From Hyphomicrobium_A sp963782555 (GTDB taxonomy: Bacteria > Pseudomonadota > Alphaproteobacteria > Rhizobiales > Hyphomicrobiaceae), in contig CAWAKB010000004.1 in the NCBI GenBank assembly GCA_963782555.1, forward strand, positions 744,001 to 808,000: 64,000 nt of DNA, read 5' to 3'. The notes beneath the pieces were generated by a model. It had not been told where the DNA came from and did not search any database. It was given only the letters and a program-made list of their open reading frames with translations. Of this stretch, positions 9,070 through 19,600 are shown piece after piece. Numbering within the stretch: position 1 is the stretch's first letter; each line of letters opens with the position of its first letter. The translations under genes and the position numbers were made by a program.

Positions 9070-10224
9070 ATGGCCAGTTCACGAGCTCAAATGAGTGGCT
9101 TGACGCTATCGAACGTATGCAAAATCTTCGGTACCTCTGTGATTCTCGAAGACATCAACCTCGAGATTGCGGATGGGGAGCTGATCGTCTTTGTAGGGCC
9201 TTCGGGGTGCGGAAAGTCGACGCTCCTTCGGCTAATTGCCGGATTGGATGAGGTATCAGGCGGCGAAATCTCCATAGGCGGAAAGCTTGTCAACGACGTC
9301 GCTCCCGCGCGCAGGGGGGTCGCCATGGTCTTCCAGTCCTATGCGCTTTACCCCCACATGACGGTCTTTGAGAACATGTCGTTCGGCCTGCGGCTTGCCA
9401 AGCTGCAGCCGCAGGAGATCGAGGCAGCAGTTCGATCGGCTGCTCGCAAGCTGCACATTGAGCATCTTCTCGAGAAAAGACCGAAGGTGCTATCCGGCGG
9501 ACAGAGGCAGCGCGTCGCGATCGGTCGCGCGATCGTGCGCAAACCGAACGTGTTCTTGTTCGACGAACCCCTGTCTAACCTCGATGCAGCGCTGCGGGCC
9601 AGCATGCGCTACGAGTTGGCAAAGCTCCATGACGAGCTCAAGACGACGATGATCTACGTGACGCACGATCAGATCGAGGCGATGACGCTTGCAAAACGCA
9701 TCGTCGTGCTATCGGCGGGGCGCATCGAGCAGGTGGGCACGCCAATGGAGCTCTATAGGGACCCCGACAACTTATTCGTTGCCGGGTTCATTGGCTCTCC
9801 GCGCATGAATTTCATCGACGCCGAGATTCAATCGACAGGGCCGGGACCCGTCGTGGTTCGTCTTCCCTCCGGTGAAAGCGTCAGCGTTGCCGTTGACGCG
9901 CACAGGGCGCGGCCAAGGCAACGCGTGACGCTCGGCGTTAGACCGGAGCATTTCGCTTTGGGCGCGAGGACAAACGCGCTTCCGATCAAGGTTCGCTTCG
10001 TCGAATCGCTCGGAAGCGTCACCATCGCCTATGGCGTGCTGGCCGGAACCGAGACAGAGTTGACCGTCCAGCTTCCGGGCGATGTCGAGGTGGGCTCCGG
10101 GGAGACGATACACCCGGGGCACGCGCCGCATACCTGCTATCTCTTCGATGCCGACGGGCACGCTTTCCGCCGCCTGCCTGAACTGGAAGCGGAGCCCACG
10201 GCCGGAACCTTTGCCGCTCGTTAG
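9070..10224 (+). CDS. Sugar ABC transporter ATP-binding protein (MalK/UgpC type)
   Basis: 384 residues. Walker A GPSGCGKST (43-51), Q-loop VFQSYALYPHMTV, signature LSGGQRQRVAIGRA (141-154), Walker B VFLFDEPLSNLD and switch His in YVTHDQIEAMT are all intact. The C-terminal 130 residues form the OB-fold regulatory domain of MalK/UgpC ATPases, which energise carbohydrate importers. An ATG at 9091 would trim seven residues. No membrane partner adjoins it, but a binding protein and two permeases without an ATPase lie at 13.7-16.7 kb, so it most likely serves them. It converges with the GH1 gene (30 nt between stops). Confidence 0.92.
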   Translation: MASSRAQMSGLTLSNVCKIFGTSVILEDINLEIADGELIVFVGPSGCGKSTLLRLIAGLDEVSGGEISIGGKLVNDVAPARRGVAMVFQSYALYPHMTVFENMSFGLRLAKLQPQEIEAAVRSAARKLHIEHLLEKRPKVLSGGQRQRVAIGRAIVRKPNVFLFDEPLSNLDAALRASMRYELAKLHDELKTTMIYVTHDQIEAMTLAKRIVVLSAGRIEQVGTPMELYRDPDNLFVAGFIGSPRMNFIDAEIQSTGPGPVVVRLPSGESVSVAVDAHRARPRQRVTLGVRPEHFALGARTNALPIKVRFVESLGSVTIAYGVLAGTETELTVQLPGDVEVGSGETIHPGHAPHTCYLFDADGHAFRRLPELEAEPTAGTFAAR

Positions 10225-10254
10225 ATCCGCCTTAGCCGCGGCGTTGCCCGCGCC

Positions 10255-11622
10255 CTAACTCGCAGTCGCGCGGCCCTCTCCAAGGAGGGCTCCGTTCATG
10301 GCGATAACCTTCGCATAGAAGTGCGCGCTGTCTTTTAGTGTCCGCTGCTGACTTGCGAAGTCAACATGCACGATGCCGAAGCGCTTCGAGTAGCCGAGCG
10401 ACCATTCGAAATTGTCGAGCAGCGACCAAGCCATGTAACCGCGCACGTCGACGCCCTTTTGTATGGCTTCATGCACGGCACCAATATGCTCGCGCAAGTA
10501 ATCAACTCGCAGCGAATCCTCGACCCTGCCTTTGCTCGCCGTCGGCGGATCGAAGAAGGCCGCGCCGTTCTCGGTGACATAGAGGGGAATGTCGCCGTAG
10601 CGGCGTTTGATCCACAGGAGCGTCTCTGTAAGCCCCGGCGGGAAAACCTCCCAGCCGGTCTCTGTATAGGTGGCCCGCTGCTGCCGAACAGCACAGGCTC
10701 TGAGGGGCCAAGCGTTGGCATCGAAACGCGTGACGCTACGGGTATAATAGTTGATCCCCAAGAAATCGATCGGCTGACCGATCAGCGCAAAGTCGTCAGC
10801 AGGCCACTGCGGCCATGCCTCCCCGAAGATCTCGGCCATCTCCTCCGGATAGCGGCGGAAAAACACGGGATCGAGGTACTGGCGGTTCATATAGGCTTCG
10901 GCACGGCCCGTGGCGGCGACGTCGGCCGGAGCATCTGAGGCTTGATACTTTGGCTCGATGTTGACCACGAGCCCGATCTCATGATGGCCCGTGGCCCGGT
11001 AGGCCTGAACCGCGGCGCCGTGCGCACGCAACAGGTTGTGCGAGGCAATGGGAGCCTCAAAGCGGTTGCGATGCCCCGGAGCCAGGGCGCCATGAAGGTA
11101 GCCGCCATCTACGATGACCCAAGGCTCGTTCAGGGTCGTCCATTTCTTCACGCGCCTGTCGAGCCGGCGGAACATCACCGCCGCGTAGTCGGAAAACCAC
11201 TTCGAGATATCTGGATTGAGCCAGCCCCCGCGGTCATCGAGCGCCGCTGGGAGGTCCCAATGATAGAGCGTGACCAGCGGCTCAATTCCATTCTCGAGCA
11301 AGGCATCGACAAGCCGCTCATAGAAGTCGAGACCGGCAGCATTCACCGGACCTGTTCCGGCCGGCAAGATCCGGCTCCACGAAATGCTGAAGCGGTAGGC
11401 TTGCAAACCTAACTGCCGCATTAGAGCAACGTCGTCTGCCCAGCGACGGTAGTGATCGCAGGCGATGTCGCCCGTGTCGCCGTCGCGCACCAAGCCAGGC
11501 GTGTGCGTGAAGCGGTGCCAGATGCTCGGCCCGGCGCCGTCCGCGAGAGGCGATCCTTCGATTTGATAAGCTGCGGTTGCGCTGCCCCACAAAAATCCAC
11601 TTGGAAATTGTGCACCGCGCAT
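10255..11622 (-). CDS. Beta-glucosidase, glycoside hydrolase family 1
   Basis: 455 residues, normal for GH1. The N-terminal FPSGFLWGSATAAYQIEG signature is present. The acid/base is E166 in TTLNEP and the nucleophile E351 in YVTENG. No signal peptide, so it acts in the cytoplasm on imported oligosaccharides, releasing glucose or galactose from beta-linked ends. It lies inside the carbohydrate locus, opposite in strand to the transporter genes; with the GH144-like enzyme upstream it may finish degradation of imported beta-glucan oligomers. The regulator is not identified, but an inverted repeat lies upstream at 11781-11798. Confidence 0.95.
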   Translation of the reverse strand: MRGAQFPSGFLWGSATAAYQIEGSPLADGAGPSIWHRFTHTPGLVRDGDTGDIACDHYRRWADDVALMRQLGLQAYRFSISWSRILPAGTGPVNAAGLDFYERLVDALLENGIEPLVTLYHWDLPAALDDRGGWLNPDISKWFSDYAAVMFRRLDRRVKKWTTLNEPWVIVDGGYLHGALAPGHRNRFEAPIASHNLLRAHGAAVQAYRATGHHEIGLVVNIEPKYQASDAPADVAATGRAEAYMNRQYLDPVFFRRYPEEMAEIFGEAWPQWPADDFALIGQPIDFLGINYYTRSVTRFDANAWPLRACAVRQQRATYTETGWEVFPPGLTETLLWIKRRYGDIPLYVTENGAAFFDPPTASKGRVEDSLRVDYLREHIGAVHEAIQKGVDVRGYMAWSLLDNFEWSLGYSKRFGIVHVDFASQQRTLKDSAHFYAKVIAMNGALLGEGRATAS

Positions 11623-12145
11623 CGCTTACCTCTCGAGTCTGTTGCACTGCGGTTCGAGTTTGCGCACCGCTTTGGATTGGCCGTTTGCCCTCAGTAACAC
11701 GTAAGACACGCCGCAATGCAACATTCGCTCTGGGGTTAACTCTTGAGTCGAAAAGCCCGAGTTCGAGAGTTGTCGCGCTCCGCATATGACGATATGCGTC
11801 ATTTATGTGGGGGGAGGAATGATCTCCAGCTCTCGATCGAAAGAACGGAACAACCGTTCACGAAGAGATCGCGGCACACACTTGGTGTCTGCGCAAATCC
11901 CCTATTTGTTTCTCACACCTCTTTTCAAATGCGTAGTGCACGATCGACGCTGCATCGTGCGGGTCTCGTCGCGATCCCAGACGCCTAGCCGCCGTGTGCC
12001 CTGTGAGCGGACGCGGCCGCTGCAGCGAGCTGTTTCCCGCGTCAACAACCACAAATCGGGAGGCGCGACGCCGGCCGACTGAGCAGCCCGATGTTTCTCG
12101 GGATGCGACTGATCAGGCCCAATCTAAGAAGAATAAGGGAGGCAC
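11623..12145. other. Divergent control region between GH1 and the GH144-like gene
   Basis: About 520 nt between two divergent carbohydrate genes. It contains a perfect inverted repeat at 11781-11798 and no convincing coding sequence. It likely contains the promoters of both units. Confidence 0.45.
11781..11798. promoter_or_regulatory. Inverted repeat, possible sugar-regulator operator
   Basis: CGCATAT, 4-nt spacer GACG, ATATGCG: a perfect 7-4-7 palindrome in the divergent region between the glycosidase genes. LacI-type and GntR-type operators have this size. No regulator gene adjoins. Confidence 0.4.
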
Positions 12146-13645
12146 ATGCCAAAACGAACAATGGCCGAGCGCGGCCTTCGGTTCCCTGCGGGCCGTTTGG
12201 GCACCACTCGACGTGCCTTGCTCCTTGGTGGCGCGGGCCTGTTGGCGACTGGGACACTGCCATTTTTACCGACCTCCGATGCGTTATCAGGCCCTGCAAG
12301 ATCAAAGGAAGACGGGCTCGATCCATTCATTGCCGACGTTCAGAAGCGTACGTTTCGTTTTTTCTGGGATACGACGAATCCAAGAAACGGGTTGGCGCGC
12401 GACCGCTTTCCGTCGCCCTCGCCGTCCAGCATCGCGGCCGTAGGATTTGCACTTACCGCCTATCCCATCGGCGTCGAGCGTGGCTACATCACACGCGAAG
12501 CGGCAAGAGATCGCGTGCTTGCGACCTTGCGGTTCTTTCACCAGGCACCCCAGGGACCACAGCGGCGCGGCACGACCGGTCATAAGGGCTTCTTCTATCA
12601 CTTCTTGGACATGGAGACCGGTCTGCGCTCGGGACAATCCGAACTGTCGACGGTCGATACGGCGCTCTTCCTTGCCGGCGCGCTGTTCTGTCAGTCCTAC
12701 TTCGACGCGGCTGACGCCAAGGAGGCGCAGATCCGCAGCCTGACCGAAAAGATATACCGGCGAGTCGACTGGCGTTGGGTCCAGTCACGCCCACCGGCGA
12801 TCGGTCACGGCTGGCTGCCGGAGTGCGGTTTTCTTCCGTACGATTGGCGTGGCTACAACGAGGCGATGATCGTCTACCTGCTGGCCCTCGGCTCCCCGAC
12901 GCATCCGGTCGAGCGCTCGGCATGGGACGCGTGGACAAGCACCTACGACCAATCTTGGGAGAGCGAATTTGGCGAACCCCACCTCGCCTTCGCGCCGCTG
13001 TTCGGCCACCAGTACTGCCAGGTTTGGATCGACCTGCGTGGTCTGCAAGGCAGCTACTTGAGCCAGCGTGGCATCGACTATTTCGAAAACAACAGGCGCG
13101 CGATTTATGCACAGCGCGCCTATGCCATCGCCAATCCGCAAGGCTGGAAGGACTATGGCCGCGACGTTTGGGGACTGACTGCTTCCGATGGCCCGGCCGA
13201 TGTCGAGCACGAATATGCCGGCAAACTGCGACTGTTCCGGAGCTATGCAGGGCGCGGAGCAGTGGGCCCGGACAGTTACGATGACGGGACCTTGGCCCCC
13301 ACCGCGGTCATCGGCTCCATCGCCTTCACGCCCGAGATCGTCATTCCCGCGATCCGCGAGCTGTATCTGCGCTATGGCGAGCACATTTACTCTGAGTACG
13401 GATTCCTCGACGCATTCAACCCGAGCTTCGACTTCGATGTCCCACTGGCACAAGGTCGCCGCATTCCGGACTTCGGATGGGTCGCGAGCGACTATCTCGG
13501 CATCGATCAGGGCCCCATCGTCGCCATGATTGAAAATGGGACGTCAGAACTCGTCTGGCGCGTGATGCGCAAGAATCCACACGTGCGCCGCGGCCTCAAG
13601 CGTGCGGGGTTCAATGGCGGATGGCTCTCGACGACGGAAGCCTAG
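12146..13645 (+). CDS. Tat-exported glucoamylase-like glycosidase (GH144-like, endo-beta-1,2-glucanase family)
   Basis: 499 residues. A twin-arginine signal (TTRRALLLGGAGLLATG, about 20-36) points to Tat export to the periplasm. The mature part has the (alpha/alpha)6 pattern of the glucoamylase-like family that founded GH144: FRFFWDTTNPRNGL, GFYHF-type GFFYHFLDMETG, STVDTALFLAGAL, YDWRGYNEAMIVYLLALGSP, and the later GDGT-like PDSYDDGTLAPTA. Characterised GH144 members cut beta-1,2-glucans. GGGAGGCAC stands before the ATG. It leads a run of six same-strand genes ending at 20481. The substrate is inferred from family memory only. Confidence 0.8.
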   Translation: MPKRTMAERGLRFPAGRLGTTRRALLLGGAGLLATGTLPFLPTSDALSGPARSKEDGLDPFIADVQKRTFRFFWDTTNPRNGLARDRFPSPSPSSIAAVGFALTAYPIGVERGYITREAARDRVLATLRFFHQAPQGPQRRGTTGHKGFFYHFLDMETGLRSGQSELSTVDTALFLAGALFCQSYFDAADAKEAQIRSLTEKIYRRVDWRWVQSRPPAIGHGWLPECGFLPYDWRGYNEAMIVYLLALGSPTHPVERSAWDAWTSTYDQSWESEFGEPHLAFAPLFGHQYCQVWIDLRGLQGSYLSQRGIDYFENNRRAIYAQRAYAIANPQGWKDYGRDVWGLTASDGPADVEHEYAGKLRLFRSYAGRGAVGPDSYDDGTLAPTAVIGSIAFTPEIVIPAIRELYLRYGEHIYSEYGFLDAFNPSFDFDVPLAQGRRIPDFGWVASDYLGIDQGPIVAMIENGTSELVWRVMRKNPHVRRGLKRAGFNGGWLSTTEA

Positions 13646-13696
13646 CGGGATTCTCGGCGACCACGCAGTATCGGTGGGATTAAGGGGTATCAGTTC

Positions 13697-14965
13697 TTGT
13701 TGAACCGGACCGCACTGCGTCTCATCCCGATTCTCGTCATCGGCTGGCTGGTTGCCGGTTGCCAGGAAGCCGCGGATACGACGATCGTGGTCAAGTTTTG
13801 GGCTATGGGCCGCGAGGGCGAGGTTGTCCGTGAGCTCCTAGTCGACTTCGAGCGCGCGCATCCGCGCATCCATGTCGAAGTGCAGCAGCTTCCCTGGACG
13901 GCCGCCCATCAAAAGCTGCTCACCGCGTTTGCCGGGGGTGCCCTGCCGGACGTGGCGCAGCTTGGAAACACTTGGCTGCCCGAGTTTGCCACGCTTCACG
14001 CGCTCGATGCCGTGGATGCGTCTTTGGTCGATGTGGCCGATTACTTTCCCGGGATTTGGCAGACCAACTTAATCGGTCAAACGCCCTATGGGGTGCCATG
14101 GTACATCGACACGCGTCTTCTGTTCTATCGCCGCGATCTTCTGGCCGAGGCGGGCTATACCGCCCCGCCGAAAACATGGGCGGAATGGATCGAAATGTTG
14201 CGCGCCATCAAGAAGCACGCCGGGTCCCAACGTTATGGCGTGCTCTTGCCGCTCAACGAGTACGAGCCACTGCAGGTGCTTGCCGCGCAGCAGAAGGCGC
14301 CGCTGCTGCGTGATAGGAACACACGGGGCAACTTCCGCAGCGGCGACTTCAAGCGCGCGCTCGCATTCTATCGGCAGATGTTTGATGACGGGCTCGCGCC
14401 GGCCACGGGCGCAAATCAGATCGCCAACGTGTGGGATGAGTTCGCGCAGGGAAATTTCGCGTTCTACATAACTGGGCCCTGGAACATCGGCGAGTTCAAG
14501 CGGCGGCTCCCCGCGAGCCTGCAGGCGAGCTGGATGACGGCGCCGATGCCAGGCCCTGAGGGCCCCGGCAAGTCCATTGCCGGGGGCTCAAGCCTCGTCG
14601 TGTTCAGCACCTCACCGAGAAAGACCGCCGCCTGGCAGCTCGTGCAATATCTGTCCAGGCCCGACGTTCAGTTGCGCTTCCACGCGATGACGGGAAACCT
14701 GCCGCCGCGGCGCAGCGCATGGAACGACGAGCGCCTTCAGGCCGACACCTATGCCCGCGCTTTTCGCGATCAGCTCGAACGCGTCGAGCCCGCTCCCATG
14801 GTGCCCGAATGGGAGCGCATCGCCAGCGAGATGCAGATTGTCGCCGAGCAAATGGTGCACGATCGCAAAATGACGATTGACGAGGCTGCCGCCGAGATCG
14901 ATCGGCGCGCCGACCACATCCTCGAGAAGCGAAGCTGGCTGCTTGCGCGCAAGGAGCAGCCATGA
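13697..14965 (+). CDS. Sugar ABC transporter substrate-binding lipoprotein
   Basis: 422 residues. The N-terminus has a hydrophobic segment followed by the lipobox LVAGC (Cys at about 22), so it is a periplasmic lipoprotein. The rest follows the MalE/UgpB binding-protein fold: IVVKFWAMGREGEVV at the start, PDVAQLGNTWLPEF, a Trp-rich cleft, and PWYIDTRLLFYRRDLL. The start is TTG 13697 (a second TTG follows at 13700), with AAGGGG upstream; no ATG fits. It overlaps the first permease gene by four bases. Confidence 0.9.
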   Translation: MLNRTALRLIPILVIGWLVAGCQEAADTTIVVKFWAMGREGEVVRELLVDFERAHPRIHVEVQQLPWTAAHQKLLTAFAGGALPDVAQLGNTWLPEFATLHALDAVDASLVDVADYFPGIWQTNLIGQTPYGVPWYIDTRLLFYRRDLLAEAGYTAPPKTWAEWIEMLRAIKKHAGSQRYGVLLPLNEYEPLQVLAAQQKAPLLRDRNTRGNFRSGDFKRALAFYRQMFDDGLAPATGANQIANVWDEFAQGNFAFYITGPWNIGEFKRRLPASLQASWMTAPMPGPEGPGKSIAGGSSLVVFSTSPRKTAAWQLVQYLSRPDVQLRFHAMTGNLPPRRSAWNDERLQADTYARAFRDQLERVEPAPMVPEWERIASEMQIVAEQMVHDRKMTIDEAAAEIDRRADHILEKRSWLLARKEQP

Positions 14966-15840
14966 AGCGCAACTGGGCCGCATGGGCGTTCGTGGCGCCA
15001 GCACTCATTGTGATTGGAGTCTTCTTCTTCCTGCCCGTGCTGGCGGGCTTTGCTTTGAGCTTCACCGACTTCGACATCTACGCGCTGGCCGACATCCGCA
15101 ATCTCCGTTTCGTCGGGCTTGCCAATTACGTGCAGCTCCTGCAAACGCCCCTCTTCTGGAAGGCGCTCGGCAACACCCTCTACTTTGTGGGCGTCGGCGT
15201 GCCGCTGTCGATCGCCGCCTCGTTCGCCACGGCTCTGCTGTTGAACTCGAAGCTTGCTCGTTTCAAGCCGTTCTTCCGCGTTGCCCTCTTTGCGCCCGTC
15301 GTCACGACGCTGGTCGCCGTCGCCATTGTCTGGCGCTACCTGCTGCATACGCGCAGCGGCCTCATCAACTACGGTTTGGACGCCTTGGGGATGGGCCCCA
15401 TCGACTGGCTCGGCGATCCCCACTGGGCCATGCCGGCGATCATCCTTTTCGCCGTGTGGAAGAACTTCGGCTACAACATGATCATATTCCTGGCGGGGCT
15501 GCAGAGCATTCCGGAGGAGCTCTACGAGGCCGCCCGCATCAATGGTGCGTCGCGCTGGCAGCAGCTCCGCTACGTGACTCTCCCCTCCCTCGCGCCTGTC
15601 GTCCTGCTCGTAAGCGTGTTGACGATGGCCGGCTACTTCCAGCTTTTCGCTGAGCCTTACGTGATGACCCAGGGCGGGCCGCTGCAGAGCACCGTGAGCG
15701 TCCTCTATTTCATGTACGAGGAAGGCTTCAAGTGGTGGAACCTCGGCTTCGCCTCCGCGATTGCCTTTGTTCTCTTCGTGTTGATGTTCGCCGTCACGAT
15801 GCTGCAGCTATACGTGGCGCGTTTGAGGGAAGCGCCATGA
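14962..15840 (+). CDS. Sugar ABC transporter permease (MalF/UgpA type)
   Basis: 292 residues with six hydrophobic segments and the EAA loop EELYEAARINGASRWQQLRY near residue 190, which couples to the ATPase. It begins in an ATGA overlap with the binding-protein stop and ends in an ATGA overlap with the next permease, so the three are tightly co-translated. It forms half of the membrane channel with the following permease. Confidence 0.93.
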   Translation: MKRNWAAWAFVAPALIVIGVFFFLPVLAGFALSFTDFDIYALADIRNLRFVGLANYVQLLQTPLFWKALGNTLYFVGVGVPLSIAASFATALLLNSKLARFKPFFRVALFAPVVTTLVAVAIVWRYLLHTRSGLINYGLDALGMGPIDWLGDPHWAMPAIILFAVWKNFGYNMIIFLAGLQSIPEELYEAARINGASRWQQLRYVTLPSLAPVVLLVSVLTMAGYFQLFAEPYVMTQGGPLQSTVSVLYFMYEEGFKWWNLGFASAIAFVLFVLMFAVTMLQLYVARLREAP

Positions 15841-16658
15841 AGCTGAGCGTTGCGGCCGTCGGCATCAATGCTACGCTCATCGCAGCGGCGGCGTTCGCGC
15901 TCTTTCCGCTCGTCTGGATGCTCTCCGTCTCGTTCATGACCCCCGGAGAGGCGAGCGCCTTCCCGCCGCCGTTGCTGCCGCACGAGCCGACGCTCGCCAA
16001 CTACCGCGAGCTGTTCGCACGCGAAGGTATCGGCCGCTACTTCTTCAACAGCCTGCTGCTCGCAACGTGCGCCACCCTGTTGGCGCTCACCTTCAACGTC
16101 ATGGCGGGCTATGCCTTCGCCAAGCTGCGATTCAGTGGACGCGAGCGGATATTCCGGTCCCTGTTGGGGGCGATCGTCATCCCCGCGCAAGTGGCGATGC
16201 TGCCGCTCTTTCTGCTCCTAAAGAGCATGGGGCTTGTCAACACCTATGCCGGCGTACTCGTACCCACGCTAGCCACCATCTTCGGCATCGCCCTGGTGCG
16301 CCAGTATGCGCTCTCCATACCAGACGAGATACTCGAAGCTGCGCGAGTAGACGGCGCCCGCGAATCCAGGATCTTTTTATCGATCGTCGTTCCGGCGCTG
16401 AGGCCGATCCTGGCGACGCTTGCGACCTTCACGTTTCTCGGCACCTGGAATGATTTCATGTGGCCGCTCATCGTCCTCTCCGATGAGCACCTCTATACGC
16501 TTCCCGTGGCATTGGCCTCGCTGTCGCGCGAGCACGTGCAGGACAACGAGCTCATGATGGCCGGCTCGGTCGTCACCATACTGCCCGTTCTGCTGCTCTT
16601 TCTCGCGCTGCAGCGCCAATACCTTACGGGACTCCTGGCCGGGAGTATAAAGGGATGA
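15837..16658 (+). CDS. Sugar ABC transporter permease (MalG/UgpE type)
   Basis: 273 residues with six membrane helices and the EAA loop DEILEAARVDGARESRIF near residue 170. The start at 15837 is fixed by the ATGA overlap with the preceding permease. It ends in an ATGA overlap with the large glycosidase gene. Together with the MalK-type ATPase at 9.1 kb and the lipoprotein it should make a complete importer. Confidence 0.93.
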   Translation: MKLSVAAVGINATLIAAAAFALFPLVWMLSVSFMTPGEASAFPPPLLPHEPTLANYRELFAREGIGRYFFNSLLLATCATLLALTFNVMAGYAFAKLRFSGRERIFRSLLGAIVIPAQVAMLPLFLLLKSMGLVNTYAGVLVPTLATIFGIALVRQYALSIPDEILEAARVDGARESRIFLSIVVPALRPILATLATFTFLGTWNDFMWPLIVLSDEHLYTLPVALASLSREHVQDNELMMAGSVVTILPVLLLFLALQRQYLTGLLAGSIKG

Positions 16659-19600
16659 GGAAGGCGCGCGCCGGCCGCTTTTGCGCATGGATTGGGCGCG
16701 CTCTGACGGCAGCCTTCGGGGTTGCCGTCCTCGCCACTAGCTCGAACGGCGCAGGAATGAGCGATCACGTTCGATTGCTTGACGGATTTGAAAAGATCGA
16801 AGCATGGACGGCGGATGCCTCAGACGGGGTGACGGCCTCAGCTCGGCCGAGTGCCGGCGTGCACGGGGGCGCCCTGCGTCTCGACTTCGATTTCGGCCGA
16901 TCCGCTGGCTATGCCTTTGTGCGTCGCAAGCTGCCGCTTGAGTTGCCGGACAATTTCGAGATTTCCTTCAATCTGCGCGCGGACGCACTGGCAAACAACT
17001 TCGAGGTCAAGCTCGTCGACGCCAGCGGCGAAAACGTCTGGTGGTTCGAGCGACGCGACTTCGCGTTCCCCAGCGCGTGGCGCCGTATCAAAATCAAGAA
17101 GCGGCAGATCGCATTTGCCTGGGGGCCCACAAAGAACCGCGCCCTGAGGCGCGTCGATAGCCTGGAGTTCGTGATCGCTGCCGGCCGCGGCGGCGGCAAG
17201 GGCGCAATCGAGATCGACGATTTGACGTTCCGCGAGCTGCCGCCTCCACCGAGCCACCTCCCGGCTCCGACGGCGACGGCGAGCTCGTCTCTGCCCGGCG
17301 CGGAGCCCGGACGCGCGGTGGACGGAGATGCGCAGACGAGCTGGCGCAGCGATCCGCATGCGGGTCCGATGCAAAGTTTGACCGTCGATCTCGGCATGGT
17401 GCGCGAGTTCGGTGGACTGGAGCTCATGTGGAGCGGGGGCGCGCGGGCGCGCCGTTACGATGTGGAAGCCTCCAGCGACGGCGTTGCGTGGGACGTGCTG
17501 CGGCGCGTGGCAAACGGCAACGGCGCCAAGGACGCGTTGCTTCTTCCCGATCAGGAGGCGCGTTTCATCAGGATCAATCTTCGCGAGGCGGCGAAAGCCG
17601 GTTACGACCTCGCCGAGGTTGCCGTCAAGAACGTGGCCTTCGGTGCCTCGCCCAACGCATTCTTCCAGGCCCTGGCGAAGGAGGCGCCGCGCGGGCGCTT
17701 CCCACGCGGTTTCTCCGGTGAGCAGCCCTATTGGACGCTCGTCGGCGTCGATGGCGGCGCCAACAGCGGGCTCCTCTCCGAAGATGGCGCGCTCGAAATT
17801 GGAAGAGGCGGCTTTTCGATCGAACCGTTCGTCATCAGGGGCTCGCGTCTTGTCACCTGGGCTGAAGTCGAGACAACTCAGGCTCTGTCCGCTGGCTATC
17901 TGCCGGTCCCGAGCGTGACCTGGAAACGCCCCGAGTGGAGCCTCGACGTCACGGCCTTTGCGCGCGGCACGCGCGAATCCTCCGAACTCTTGGCGCGCTA
18001 CACCGTGCGCAACCTCACCGACCACCCGCAATCCTTGCAGCTCGTGCTTGCCGCGCGGCCGTTCCAGGTCAATCCGCCGACCCAGTTCCTCAATCTCGCC
18101 GGTGGCGTCAGTCCCATCCGGTCGCTCGACTGGGATGGAGCAAGGCTCTCGGTCAACGGGCAGGCGACGGTCGTTCCGATTGCCGCGCCTGACCGATTCG
18201 CGGCGTCCGCCTTCGAGTCCGGCAGCTATCCAGATAAGCTGCTTACGCAGGCTGACGTTTCAGCACGGCGCATCACGGACGACAGCGGATTTGCGTCCGC
18301 TGCGCTCATCTATCAAGTCGAGCTTCCCCCGCGGGCCAGCCGCACGATCGGTCTCCTCGCACCGCTTTCGGGCGCTGCGAAGAAGCCCGATCTCAAAGGT
18401 CAATCCGCGGAACACTGGCTCGAGGCGCAGCAGAATCAAATTGAGTCCGAGTGGCGCACCAAGCTCAATCTGGTCGAATTCGACGTTCCCGCCGCTGACC
18501 AACACCTCATCGACACACTGCGATCATCGCTGGCACAGATCCTGATGACGCGCGACGGTCCTGTGCTGCGGCCTGGTACGCGCTCCTATGGGCGCTCGTG
18601 GATCCGCGATGGTGCCATGATATCCGAGGCACTCGTGCGGCTCGGCCACGCGAACATCGCGGCTGATTATCTGCGCTGGTTTGCCCCTCACCAGTTCAAA
18701 AACGGTAAGGTTCCCTGCTGCGTCGATGCTCGGGGCGCCGACCCGGTACCAGAGAACGACAGCAACGGAGAGCTGATCTTTCTCGCCGCCGAAGTCTACC
18801 GATACACCAGCGACCGGGCGCTATTGGAGGCGGTTTGGCCGCACGTCGAAGCGGCCGTGCGTTACATGGACGGCCAGAGGACGTCGGAGCGCACACTGGC
18901 CAATCTCACAGAGAAGCGCCGCATGCTTTTTGGGTTGCTTCCGCCTTCCATCAGCCATGAGGGCTATGCGAGCAAGCCTGCCTATTCCTACTGGGACGTG
19001 TTCTGGGGCCTGCTCGGCTACAAGGATGCGGTCGACATCGCGGAGACGCTCGGCAAGCGCCGCGCGGCGAAAGAATTCGCGCAAGGGCTGGCGGAGTTCA
19101 GACGTGACGTCTTTAACTCGGTGCGCAACACCACCGAAGTGCACGGCATCTCCTACGTGCCTGGCGCCGCCGACCTCGGCGACTTTGATGCCACCTCGAC
19201 CACCATCGCCTTGGCGCCCGCCGGCGAGGAGCACAGCATCCCAGACGATCTTCTGCGAGCGACGTTCGAGCGCTATTGGCGCAACTTCACGAACCGTCGT
19301 GACGGTAAAGCGAGCTGGGACGCCTACACACCCTACGAACTCCGCGTCGCCGGCAGTTTCGTGCGGCTCGGGCAGCGCGACCGCGCGCGCGCGTTGCTTG
19401 ACTACTTCTTCCGCGATCAGCGTCCCGCGGGCTGGAACCAGTGGGCGGAGGTCGTCGGTCGTGAGCCCCGCCGCCCGCGCTTCGTCGGCGACATGCCACA
19501 CGCTTGGGTTGCTTCGGACTACATCCGCTCGGTGCTCGATATGTTTGCCTATGAGCGTCAGAACGAGAAGGCGTTGGTGGTGACCGCAGGAATCCCGACC

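Noticed and set aside
16838..18031. 397-codon minus-strand frame within the large glycosidase
   Set aside because: Shadow of the plus-strand gene; Arg/Ala-rich without motifs.
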